From positions 930,001 to 994,000 of the forward strand of contig NZ_CP032382.1 in the NCBI RefSeq assembly GCF_003589925.1: 64,000 nucleotides of DNA, read 5' to 3'. The number at the start of each line of letters is the position of its first letter. The first letter of the stretch is position 1. This document shows, piece after piece, positions 43,513 through 52,129 of the stretch. Source of the stretch: Chryseolinea soli (GTDB lineage: Bacteria; Bacteroidota; Bacteroidia; Cytophagales; Cyclobacteriaceae). A program made the translations under genes and the position numbers. The notes under the pieces are model-generated. The model saw only the letters and a list, made by a program, of their open reading frames with translations, ran no database searches and was not told where the DNA came from.

Positions 43513-45918
43513 TCAATGATCAAATTGTTTCACCTGGAATGGATATACCGCCGACCCGGAAAGTCCATCTGCGGTCATGCCACGGATCACGATGTTATAG
43601 TCGCCGGCCACATCGGACGTATAAAACTCAAGATGCTGCTTGCCATCTTTGGTCACTACCTGTGGCGCCCAGAACAGCACGTTGCGTTGGTCGGGCCAGC
43701 GGCTTTCGCGTTGTTTTGGTGTGTCGTAGGGTGGTGAATAGAATTCGCGTTGAAGTTGCAGTCCTTCATAGTTGACTACAAGGCTGCGCGGATCCAGCAC
43801 AAAACCGGCCAGGTCGCCGGTGTAGGTGGTGTAGCTCACGAGCCCGGTCATGGAGACGTTACCCAGGTAGTAGCGGTGTGTGAAGACGTCGAGTTTTTTC
43901 ACTTTTAATGGATCGAATTCCATGATCTTGTCGATGTTGAACACCGGCACGCCGTCGAGCAACACCATCGGGTCTTCGGTGAATACGCTTTTGTGGGCAT
44001 CGTTGAGGTTCATAAAATGAAAACCATCCCTGCGCTTGCGCACCAACACGCCGGGCACATATTCGCGCATCACCTCCTCCATCACGGTGAAACGGGTGTA
44101 GTCGTCGAGGAGGTAGGAGGCGTCGGGTTTGCCATAGAAATTGGAACTGTCTTTCACGGCATTAGCGATAGGCGCACGGTCCTGGTAGAATATATCCTGG
44201 ACCTGCATGCTCATGTTGCGGGAGAGCAATCGTTTCTCCAGTGCAGACGAAAAAGTGAACGGCGCGAATTTGAGCGGCGCAAATTTATCCGAGAAGGGAT
44301 TATCAATGGTCATGCGACCAACACTCGTGCTGTCTTTTTCCGTATTGGTTTGAACGATGATCTTTTTGGGGCCGATAAAATCCCTCACTTCATAATACAC
44401 CTCGCCCTTGTTGTTGCTCACCGATGTGTAGAGCTGAATCTTTCGGCTGGGTGACGATAAGAAAGTAGTGACACCGCGCGCGATGCCCCCCGCCGGATCA
44501 AATACATGGCCCGTGATGAGGTGCCCCCGATACTCGGGAACGAACGTGAGCGCCGGCGCTGTGCCCAATACCTCATTCCAATTGAACCGCCGCCAGCCAT
44601 GGGTGAGCATTAAATTGTCGGCCGCGAGTGCATCGGTGCCTTCCATGTAGTATTCCGGCGATTCCACAGTTCCTTTCAGATCGGAAGAAAGCCAGAGGAA
44701 GGGGTAAATGTCTTGTTGGAGTGGCCCTTGCAACGAGTCCGTTTTATATACGGCCACCGAGAGATTCGACGTTACCGGTTGATGTTGCGCATTTTGTGCC
44801 GTGAGGTCGACGGAGACTTTGCGCCGGATGCCAAATTGGGCTTGACTTATTTCTGCGCCTAGTGTGAGTTTTTTATCGGGTTGCGTAAAATATAAACGCT
44901 CGCATTGCGGGTGGAGATCGCTATCGATCAGCGTAATGTGCGAAATGCCCGGCAGCAGACTCTTCTTGGCGAGGGCGATGGTGGCCTGGCCGTGTTGCAG
45001 AAAATTAAGCGATGCCGTGGACACAACGTTGCGAGCGTGGACAAACAAATACACCACCGGTGCCGATGACGCAACACCCTTCTGGATTATTTTTATCGAC
45101 AACAGGTCGTTGGTGCTGTCCTTCACCTGCAACGCATAGCCGGCTTCCAAGGCTGCGGGAAGCTTTGCGGTGTTCTTTCTCCCCTGATCGTCGGTGATCA
45201 CTGCGCGGTATTCCATCCCCGGAAGGGGTGTGAAGGAAAAATTCCCAATGCCAAATTTATGAGGCTCAAAACGTGCGACCGTATCGTTCTGCTGATTCAA
45301 CACGGCGCCTTTGCCCATCATTCCTTTACCGGTTTTATCGGTGATGCGGAAAGCCACCTTGCCTGGAACGCCATTCACCAGGTTGCCACCTTCCGGAAAA
45401 AACTGAATGTCGTGCGCAGCGGCTGTGGGTTTATCGAGGTCCAGCTTGCGGAAGGTATTGACGATGGTGATGGGTGTGTGAAAATAAAATTCGGGTGCAA
45501 AGTTTTTCATCCAATGGGTGTATACACGCACCACATAATTTCCCGAGGTGATCGATGCGGGCAAAAACACTGATCCATTTCCCACACCGTGCTGCAAGGC
45601 CACCTTGGTCTGCACCACGGCCTGCTTGTCTTTGTCGATCACTTCGAGATAAGCCACTTTACTAATGTCCGAAGGCGTGTGCCGCGCACCCTCGACGAGG
45701 TAGAGTTTGAACCACATCGTCTCGCCGGTCAGGTAGAGCGATTGGTCCAGGTGGGCATATAGTTTTTCCTGCAGGTGATTGATGCGATAGCGGTCGAATT
45801 TCCGTTGGAGCGAATCCAGGCCTGCCTGTTGCGCCGAAGCCATCGATGCCAGCAAGGCCATCGTCGCTGCCAGGGCGAGGCGTGTGTGGAAAAACGAGAT
45901 GATCTTTTTTACATTCAT
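43513..45918 (-). CDS. MG2-like surface protein with plug-like domain but no barrel
   Basis: 801 residues with a Sec signal ending ASMASAQ. It begins with an alpha-2-macroglobulin MG2-like domain (EKLYAHLDQSLYLTGETMWFKLY), followed by more beta-sandwich repeats (ITSGNYVVRVYTHWM, DIQFFPEGGNLVNG). Around 620-730 is a stretch like the plug of a TonB receptor (VLVRKRRDGFHFMNL, DPMVLLDGVPVFNIDKIM, KVKKLDVFTHRY), but no barrel follows; it ends SAVYPFQVKQFDH after another sandwich domain. Lies between two DUF4249 genes. Probably an accessory surface protein of the receptor; mechanism unknown. Confidence 0.8.
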   Translation of the reverse strand: MNVKKIISFFHTRLALAATMALLASMASAQQAGLDSLQRKFDRYRINHLQEKLYAHLDQSLYLTGETMWFKLYLVEGARHTPSDISKVAYLEVIDKDKQAVVQTKVALQHGVGNGSVFLPASITSGNYVVRVYTHWMKNFAPEFYFHTPITIVNTFRKLDLDKPTAAAHDIQFFPEGGNLVNGVPGKVAFRITDKTGKGMMGKGAVLNQQNDTVARFEPHKFGIGNFSFTPLPGMEYRAVITDDQGRKNTAKLPAALEAGYALQVKDSTNDLLSIKIIQKGVASSAPVVYLFVHARNVVSTASLNFLQHGQATIALAKKSLLPGISHITLIDSDLHPQCERLYFTQPDKKLTLGAEISQAQFGIRRKVSVDLTAQNAQHQPVTSNLSVAVYKTDSLQGPLQQDIYPFLWLSSDLKGTVESPEYYMEGTDALAADNLMLTHGWRRFNWNEVLGTAPALTFVPEYRGHLITGHVFDPAGGIARGVTTFLSSPSRKIQLYTSVSNNKGEVYYEVRDFIGPKKIIVQTNTEKDSTSVGRMTIDNPFSDKFAPLKFAPFTFSSALEKRLLSRNMSMQVQDIFYQDRAPIANAVKDSSNFYGKPDASYLLDDYTRFTVMEEVMREYVPGVLVRKRRDGFHFMNLNDAHKSVFTEDPMVLLDGVPVFNIDKIMEFDPLKVKKLDVFTHRYYLGNVSMTGLVSYTTYTGDLAGFVLDPRSLVVNYEGLQLQREFYSPPYDTPKQRESRWPDQRNVLFWAPQVVTKDGKQHLEFYTSDVAGDYNIVIRGMTADGLSGSAVYPFQVKQFDH

Positions 45919-45939
45919 TAAAGTTGCTGCATTTCTTTG

Positions 45940-47073
45940 TTACCAAAAATCAGGCTTCTGCGTTACACCGCCCTTGACCCGACAATCCATACAATCAATC
46001 GTCGACGATACATAGCCGAGGGTGACCGGAACGCCATAGGGATAGACAAGAAAAGTGTGGTCTGAAAGGGTTTTGACTACCGACATCTCAATGGAATCCA
46101 AGGGACAAAAAGGAAGCGGCATCCTCCGGATATTGTCGGGGAGATCGCGGTTTTTGATGAAGATCCTTTGTTGCTTTTCTTCTCCTGCGCTAAAGAAGCC
46201 CAATACGGCCTCGTTGGCATTGGTGGCGCTGTGAACATTACCCACCACCTCCGAGGGCATGGGGTCGAACAGCCCACCCAGGCTTTCCGTTGTTTTTTGA
46301 AGTTGGGCCCAAAACGTGTAGGCCTCTTTGGAGATCGTGCGTTGGGTCACCAGCAGACTGTAGCGTCTGGAAATTTTGCTGCTGCCGGCGGGTATAACGA
46401 CCAACGGGAAATCACGGATGAGGTCGACAGAAAGACGTTCCGAAGACGTCACCAGGATGGTCGTCGACGGATTCGTTTTCCAGCAGATGTCCACCCGTTC
46501 TTCACTGGGTATGTAGGTGGGCTCTCCGTTTCTCATTTCATAGCCGGCGGGATAGGGTGCGGAATATTCGTAGGTCTCAACATAATTCCAGAGATAGTAT
46601 TTTGATTTTCCCGTGTCGTCATGGGTATTTGCATACAGCGTGACATCCTTGTCGCTCGGCCGCCAGGTCACGCTATCGATGTCGGGCGTTTTGAGCACAT
46701 CGACGTAGTCGGAGAAATATTCTTTACCACTATGGGTCTGGATGTGTACACGATATTTTTTTGATGCATCAATGGTCAATCCTGTAGCGGTATAGTTGCC
46801 ATCGGTGTCACCGGATAGTGTTACAGAACCGCCGTCGCTTTCTTCAAGTCTGACGTTGGCATTTTGCTCGGCGGGAGGAACACTGCTGTCGTCCAGCGCC
46901 ACCGCATGCGAGAGTCGCACCGACACGGAGGAAGATGTCACGCTCAGAAAACCATCTACCACCAGGAGGTCGACATTGTCGGTCGTGGCCGGCGGTGAAT
47001 AGGGATCAAGGCAGCTGGAAAACAAAAAGGCAGCCAGCGCGTAGAGTAAGCTATGTTTTTTTGTAAAGGTCAT
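45940..47073 (-). CDS. DUF4249 outer-membrane lipoprotein (copy 2)
   Basis: 377 residues, the closest relative of copy 3: lipobox LFSSC then LDPYSPP, DLLVVDGFLSVTSSSVSVRL, KEYFSDYVDVLKTPDIDSV and the ending CMDCRVKGGVTQKPDFW. About 120 bases separate it from copy 1, with no clear terminator, and 21 bases from the MG2-like gene downstream. The near-identity with copy 3 across an intervening gene points to a duplication of a DUF4249-MG2 unit or of the lipoprotein alone. Confidence 0.88.
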   Translation of the reverse strand: MTFTKKHSLLYALAAFLFSSCLDPYSPPATTDNVDLLVVDGFLSVTSSSVSVRLSHAVALDDSSVPPAEQNANVRLEESDGGSVTLSGDTDGNYTATGLTIDASKKYRVHIQTHSGKEYFSDYVDVLKTPDIDSVTWRPSDKDVTLYANTHDDTGKSKYYLWNYVETYEYSAPYPAGYEMRNGEPTYIPSEERVDICWKTNPSTTILVTSSERLSVDLIRDFPLVVIPAGSSKISRRYSLLVTQRTISKEAYTFWAQLQKTTESLGGLFDPMPSEVVGNVHSATNANEAVLGFFSAGEEKQQRIFIKNRDLPDNIRRMPLPFCPLDSIEMSVVKTLSDHTFLVYPYGVPVTLGYVSSTIDCMDCRVKGGVTQKPDFW

Positions 47074-47195
47074 ACTTTAAAGTTCAAACCGATCTGCTTC
47101 AATAGTCCGTGGCAAAAGTTTCTCCATCCTGGGACCGGTGTGGCGTATCATTATTTTTTCTCGTATCATTCTTCTTTCTTCAGTCTGTTTCATAC

Positions 47196-48353
47196 TCAAT
47201 CCCAGAAGTCCGGTCGTTTCGTCACGCCGCCCTGCACGCGACAATCCATGCAAATGGGCGAGGCCGTGGTGTAGCCTCCCGCGGTTCCCGGGCCATTGCC
47301 TCCCACTGGATAGATTAGAAAACTCTTGTCGGGAAGCGCTTCTACTATCTCGAGCAGCAGCGTATCGATCTCACAACCCGGTGGCTTGGGGGTCACGAGT
47401 TGTATTTCGTCCGGCAATTCGTCGTGCTTGATGAAGATCCGTTTTTCCTTCAACTCTCCCACCGCGAAATATCCCAACACGGGCTCTTTGGCATCGCGTA
47501 CGTTGTGCACATTGCCTACCACCTGCGACGGCATGGGATCAAAAAGACCGCCGATATTTTCAGTGGTGTTTTTCAACTGTTGCCAAAAAGCATAATTCTT
47601 TTCCGACACCGCCTTTAACTTCACGAGGATGCTGTAACGGATCGAAAGTTTAATGGAGCGTACCGGCATAAACACCAGCGGATAGTCGAGCATGGCATCG
47701 ACGCTCAGATTTTTGGTCGAATGCAAAAGAATAGACGTCGCCGGCTTTGTGGCCCAGCAACGATTCACATATTCATCTTCGTGCAATTGCGCGACCTCTT
47801 TGTTTCGGATTTGATATCCAGGCGCGTATGCCGACCGGTATTCATACGTCTCAGCATAGTCCCATAGGTAGTAGCGGGCGTTCCCTGTGTCGTCATGCGT
47901 GCTGGCGTATACCGTGGTGCCTGCGGCCGTGCCGTGCCAGGTGACGCTATCGATGTCGGGTGTTCGATAGACATTTTCATAGTCCGACAGGTATTCACTG
48001 CCTCGTTGGGTCGTGATGTGCAGGCGATAAGTTTTATTGGGATTGATGGTCAGATCGTTTGCGATGTAGGAGCCGGCGATGGTGTCGGCTGTCAACGTGA
48101 TCGTGGGGCCGTCGCTTTCTTCGATGGTCACTTTAGCATGCTCTTCCGGACTGGGCGTTTCCGTGGAGGCCAGCGCCACGGCGCGCGTCAAATGCACCGA
48201 TGCCGAGGAGTGTCCCTGATCGAGAAATCCCTCCACCACCAAAATATCAACAGACGTGCTGCCATCCGGCGGCGCATAGGGCTCCAGGCATCCCGACATG
48301 ATCATTGTCATGCAGGTGTAGTAGAAGAGGCCATATGGTTTGCCGGGGTGCAT
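47196..48353 (-). CDS. DUF4249 outer-membrane lipoprotein (copy 1)
   Basis: 385 residues. Lipobox IMSGC followed by LEPYAPP; DILVVEGFLDQGHSSASVHL; SEYLSDYENVYRTPDIDSV; ending CMDCRVQGGVTKRPDFWD. It is the more diverged of the three, with an extra loop near the C-terminus (KPPGCEIDTLL). Its start lies one base after the stop of the TonB receptor gene, so the two must be translated together, which strongly suggests they form one complex. Confidence 0.9.
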   Translation of the reverse strand: MHPGKPYGLFYYTCMTMIMSGCLEPYAPPDGSTSVDILVVEGFLDQGHSSASVHLTRAVALASTETPSPEEHAKVTIEESDGPTITLTADTIAGSYIANDLTINPNKTYRLHITTQRGSEYLSDYENVYRTPDIDSVTWHGTAAGTTVYASTHDDTGNARYYLWDYAETYEYRSAYAPGYQIRNKEVAQLHEDEYVNRCWATKPATSILLHSTKNLSVDAMLDYPLVFMPVRSIKLSIRYSILVKLKAVSEKNYAFWQQLKNTTENIGGLFDPMPSQVVGNVHNVRDAKEPVLGYFAVGELKEKRIFIKHDELPDEIQLVTPKPPGCEIDTLLLEIVEALPDKSFLIYPVGGNGPGTAGGYTTASPICMDCRVQGGVTKRPDFWD

Positions 48354-48354
48354 T

Positions 48355-51126
48355 TTAGAATTTGAAGTTATACGTCACGGTGGGTATCGGCTGAGCGAAC
48401 ACGGAAAGCTTGTATCCTTTCACCTGGCCATTCTCCGAACGGAAGAACACCGAGTAAGCATTCGCCCGTCCCGTCAGGTTATACACGGCAAACGTCCACG
48501 AACTGTGGGCCAGCTTTTTGATCTTGTGGTTGCCTTCGATGTTGATGGAGATGTCGGTGCGGAAATAGTCGGGGATGCGGTATTGGTTTCGGTCGGAGTA
48601 GTAAAGCCGGTAATTGCCGCCCAACTCATACTTGGCCAGCGGCAAGGTGATGGGCCGGCCCGTGCTGTAGGTCATGTTGAGCGAAAAATTGAAGCGGCGG
48701 CTGAATTTGTAGTTCCCCACAAAGTTCACCGCATGCGGCTTGTCGTAGTTGCTGGGATAATAACTGCCCTTGTTGACAACCTCCGAGGCATAGGGGCTCA
48801 CCGTTTGCAGGAACGAGCGGGAATAGGTGTAGCTCAACCAGCCGTTCAACTTGCCGGCGGCGCGCTTCAACATAAACTCTACCCCATAGGCCTTGCCGCG
48901 CGAATCGACCACATCCGTTTCGATGTGCTTGTTCAACAACAACACGGCGCCGCCTTTAAAGTCGAGTGCATTCTGCGTGGTCTTGTAATAGGCTTCCAAC
49001 GAAATCTCCAACGAATGCTTGCGGGTGTTCTTATAGAACCCGACCGACACCTGGTCGCCCACTTGTGGTTTGATATAGGCATCGCTGAGCTTCCAAATGT
49101 CGGTGGGCGTCATGGCCGTGGTGTTGGATAGCATTTGAATGTATTGCCGCATCCGGTTATAGCTAAACTTCACCGACGCATTTTGAGACAAGCTGTAGCG
49201 GATCGAAAACCGCGGCTCTGCCCCGCCGTAGGAAGCGATGGATTTGCCACTGCCATAATACAGGCTGTCCGTGATCGAGGTCTCCGTACGCGGCACACCG
49301 TTGGCGTATTGGTATACATTGCGCGGCCCCAGGTATTCATAGAACGAATAGCGAACCCCTCCATAGATGGAGAGCCTGGGAGATACTTCGAAATTGTCGC
49401 CGATATACACCGCGTTTTCCTGGCCTTGCTCGTGTTGCAGGGCCATGGTTTTCTGCGTCGACTCCTCGCCTTTCGGTGCAATGTGACCCGGCTGCAACGC
49501 ATAACGGACCACGCTCACGCCCGCATTTATGGTGTGCTTGGCGTTGAGAAAATAGCTGAAGTCCACTTTGCCATTGATCTGTTGGATGGAGAAATTCATA
49601 TCGAACGCCTCCACCGGGTTCAGGTCGCTGCTCATGGTGTAGCTGTATTTGCTGATCCCTCCCGTGGCCACGGCATAGAGTCTGTTATTAAAAATATGCT
49701 TCCACTTGATCGACGCGTTGCGGTCGCTGTAGGCATAGGAGGTGTCGGTATTCAACTTGAACTTGTCGTGGCTCATGTAGCCCGAAAGGTAAAGGTTGTT
49801 CCGGTCGTTGATCTTGTGGCTGACGTTGAGGTTCACATCATAGAACGACGCCTGGCTGTTCTTTAAACGTTCGTTTTTCAATTGACGCAAGATCCAGTCG
49901 GAATAGGTTGAGCGGGCGCCGATCAGGAACGAGGTTTTTTCTTTGATCAGGGGCCCCTCGAGTGTTAGCCGCCCGGTGATGGGGCTGATGCCGCCGGAGC
50001 CTTGAAATTTCTTCAGGTTACCCTCCCGCGAAGTAACGTCCAACACCGACGACAATCGTCCGCCGTATTCGGCGGTGATGCCGCTTTTGTAGAGCTCCAC
50101 ATTTTTGAGTACATCTGGATTGAAGGTGGAGAAAAATCCAAAAAGGTGCGACGGGTTGTAGACCACGGCATCGTTGAACAGGATCAGGTTTTGATTGGCC
50201 GCGCCACCGCGCACGTTCAGTCCCACCGTGCCTTCGCCCACGCTCTGCACACCCGGCAGGGCCAGCACCACCTTCATGATGTCGGTCTCACCCAGGGCCA
50301 ACGGCATATTTTTCATCGTCTTGATGTCGAGCTTCTCCATCCCCATCTGCATGCCCATCACACGCACGTCCTTGTCGGATTCCACCACCACTTCTTTCAG
50401 TGGGGTAACATCCGGATCCAGTTCGATCTCCAGCTTGCCATCGGCATAGAGCATGATCTGGCGCACGGTGCTTTTCATACTGATGCTTTTGATCTTCAGT
50501 TCGTGGCGTCCTTTGGGCAAGGTGATGGCGTAGTATCCAAACTGATCGGTGATCACACCGATCAACGGTTTCTCTATATACACTGTGGCTCCTACGAGCG
50601 GCTCGCCATTCGTTACATCGCGCACGTGGCCGGCCATGGTGGCATTGCCCTGCAGGTTGCTGGTCTTGGGGCCAATGGCGTAGAGCTTGCTCTCCACCAG
50701 TTTCTTCTCCTTTTCCCGTTTTTCGTAAGCCGTGTAGTCAAATCCCGAAGCCAGGGTCTGCTGCGATGGCGCAACACCGGTATCGAAAAAGTCTACCGGC
50801 AAGTCGCTCATAATGTCGCGGCCTTCCGTGACAAAGATGTTCCTTTGAGCATCCACGGCGAAGTGCAGTTGCGTGCCGGCCAGCGCCTGTCCCAACACGG
50901 CGTTCACGTTTTGATTTTGGACCGACAGGGTGATCTTCAGGCTATCCGTAGTCCGTGGATTATAATAGAAGTGATAATCCGTCTGCGTTTCGATCGCGTC
51001 AACGAGTTGTTTGAACGGCGCACCGCTCAGCTCTACTGTGATGAGGCCCCGCTGTTGACCGTTGACAACCTGAATCAGGGTCAGCATGGCTATCCCACAA
51101 ATAATAAACTTGTAAAGTGTCTTCAT
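48355..51126 (-). CDS. TonB-dependent receptor with N-terminal STN domain
   Basis: 923 residues. After a signal peptide (about 1-23), residues 28-110 are an STN (secretin/TonB short N-terminal) domain (GLITVELSGAPFKQLVDAIE, LHFAVDAQRNIFV). A carboxypeptidase regulatory-like domain follows (GHVRDVTNGEPLVGATVYIE, about 165-240), then a plug (VGLNVRGGAANQNLILFNDAVVYN) and a barrel ending TVTYNFKF. STN domains usually signal to an anti-sigma factor, but no FecI/FecR pair is nearby. The gene starts 2 bases after the preceding secreted-protein gene. Substrate unknown. Confidence 0.93.
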   Translation of the reverse strand: MKTLYKFIICGIAMLTLIQVVNGQQRGLITVELSGAPFKQLVDAIETQTDYHFYYNPRTTDSLKITLSVQNQNVNAVLGQALAGTQLHFAVDAQRNIFVTEGRDIMSDLPVDFFDTGVAPSQQTLASGFDYTAYEKREKEKKLVESKLYAIGPKTSNLQGNATMAGHVRDVTNGEPLVGATVYIEKPLIGVITDQFGYYAITLPKGRHELKIKSISMKSTVRQIMLYADGKLEIELDPDVTPLKEVVVESDKDVRVMGMQMGMEKLDIKTMKNMPLALGETDIMKVVLALPGVQSVGEGTVGLNVRGGAANQNLILFNDAVVYNPSHLFGFFSTFNPDVLKNVELYKSGITAEYGGRLSSVLDVTSREGNLKKFQGSGGISPITGRLTLEGPLIKEKTSFLIGARSTYSDWILRQLKNERLKNSQASFYDVNLNVSHKINDRNNLYLSGYMSHDKFKLNTDTSYAYSDRNASIKWKHIFNNRLYAVATGGISKYSYTMSSDLNPVEAFDMNFSIQQINGKVDFSYFLNAKHTINAGVSVVRYALQPGHIAPKGEESTQKTMALQHEQGQENAVYIGDNFEVSPRLSIYGGVRYSFYEYLGPRNVYQYANGVPRTETSITDSLYYGSGKSIASYGGAEPRFSIRYSLSQNASVKFSYNRMRQYIQMLSNTTAMTPTDIWKLSDAYIKPQVGDQVSVGFYKNTRKHSLEISLEAYYKTTQNALDFKGGAVLLLNKHIETDVVDSRGKAYGVEFMLKRAAGKLNGWLSYTYSRSFLQTVSPYASEVVNKGSYYPSNYDKPHAVNFVGNYKFSRRFNFSLNMTYSTGRPITLPLAKYELGGNYRLYYSDRNQYRIPDYFRTDISINIEGNHKIKKLAHSSWTFAVYNLTGRANAYSVFFRSENGQVKGYKLSVFAQPIPTVTYNFKF

Positions 51127-51128
51127 GC

Positions 51129-51857
51129 TCAGTTTTTAGGCGCGTCATAGAACTCTGCCGCCCGCACCACGGCCTTCTCACGATCTTTCTTGAAGCGAAT
51201 TTTACTTTTGTTGAGAAAAGATTTTACCTCCGATTTCCGGTCCTTCAACACGTCCAGCACCGATCCCTTTTTCTTTACCGGGTAGAACACACCGTCTTTT
51301 ACAATATAGAGGTGGTTCTTTTCTTCGAAGCGCGCGACGATCACTTGCGACTCTATGGATTCCTGGAGATCTTTTTCGCGCTTCACATATACCTTGGTGG
51401 GGCCGTCATACAATCGGTCATAAAACCCGGTGGCGATACCGTTGGTCTTTGTGCCATAGAGGTGCACAAAGGTGTGGCCGGAAACCGAGAAGTGATCCAC
51501 CTTGTCGGTGATCAGTTGGATCTTCGCACCATTGAACATGTGTTCGGTGACCACCTGGTCGACGCGGATGTCGTATTCCAGGGGAACATTCTCATACAAC
51601 TCGCCGTCGTAGAGCACGTCGCCCATGAGCCAATCGTCGGAAAAGAAAAAGGGAAACTCGTCGTTTCGCGAAGCATATTCCGTGTATTCTACGCCATTGA
51701 AGAGGCGCGCTTGTCCTTGTATGTAGTGTGCGTAAACTTGCTTGGCACGTGTGTCGGCCAGGGCAACAAAAGCGGTGTCAGCCTTAAGCTGTGCCGCGCA
51801 GTGTATGCTGCAGAAGAGAGACAGGCCGAAGCCTGCTAGGCATAGGAGACGGGTCAT
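51129..51857 (-). CDS. Secreted protein of unknown function heading the DUF4249 locus
   Basis: 242 residues from the ATG at 51857, chosen for the signal peptide MTRLLCLAGFGLSLFCSIHC; a longer frame to 51953 adds an unlikely extension. The mature part holds YTEYASRNDEFPFFFSDDW, GELYENVPLEYDIRVDQVV and a basic C-terminus (DRKSEVKSFLNKSKIRFKKDREKAV). I recognise no domain. Its stop is 2 bases before the receptor start, so it is likely part of the same system, perhaps periplasmic. A candidate -7 box TACTTTTC (one mismatch) lies about 40 bases upstream of the start. Confidence 0.75.
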   Translation of the reverse strand: MTRLLCLAGFGLSLFCSIHCAAQLKADTAFVALADTRAKQVYAHYIQGQARLFNGVEYTEYASRNDEFPFFFSDDWLMGDVLYDGELYENVPLEYDIRVDQVVTEHMFNGAKIQLITDKVDHFSVSGHTFVHLYGTKTNGIATGFYDRLYDGPTKVYVKREKDLQESIESQVIVARFEEKNHLYIVKDGVFYPVKKKGSVLDVLKDRKSEVKSFLNKSKIRFKKDREKAVVRAAEFYDAPKN

Positions 51858-52064
51858 TTTCCAGTAGAGCGTAGGTAACAGGTTTCTAAAAATACTTTTA
51901 ATACCGAAAAGTACCATACCGTTAAAGTAAATTATACAATCGTTTGAATACACGAGCGGGCGTTAGGGCTGCGACGAACGCCACGATTTACGAGACGAAA
52001 CCGAAAAGAATTATGAGGTTGGGCCGGGCGGTCAAAGGAGGGGCTCCAGGCGTTACCGTAAAAC

Positions 52065-52100
52065 AAAAACGTCCGGCCCCGTGAGGGACCGAACGTTTTT
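52065..52100 (-). terminator. Rho-independent terminator after rny
   Basis: Arms 52065-52080 and 52085-52100 around a 4-base loop; on the minus strand the mismatched positions become G-U pairs. The arm ends in GTTTTTGTTTTACGG on that strand. It lies 30 bases past the rny stop. Confidence 0.8.
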
Positions 52101-52129
52101 CATTGCCTTTTCGCAGGGCAGGTTGTGTA

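Noticed and set aside
50002..51150. A 382-residue open frame on the plus strand opposite the STN receptor
   Set aside because: No domain or signal, histidine-rich antisense composition; the receptor on the minus strand is certain.
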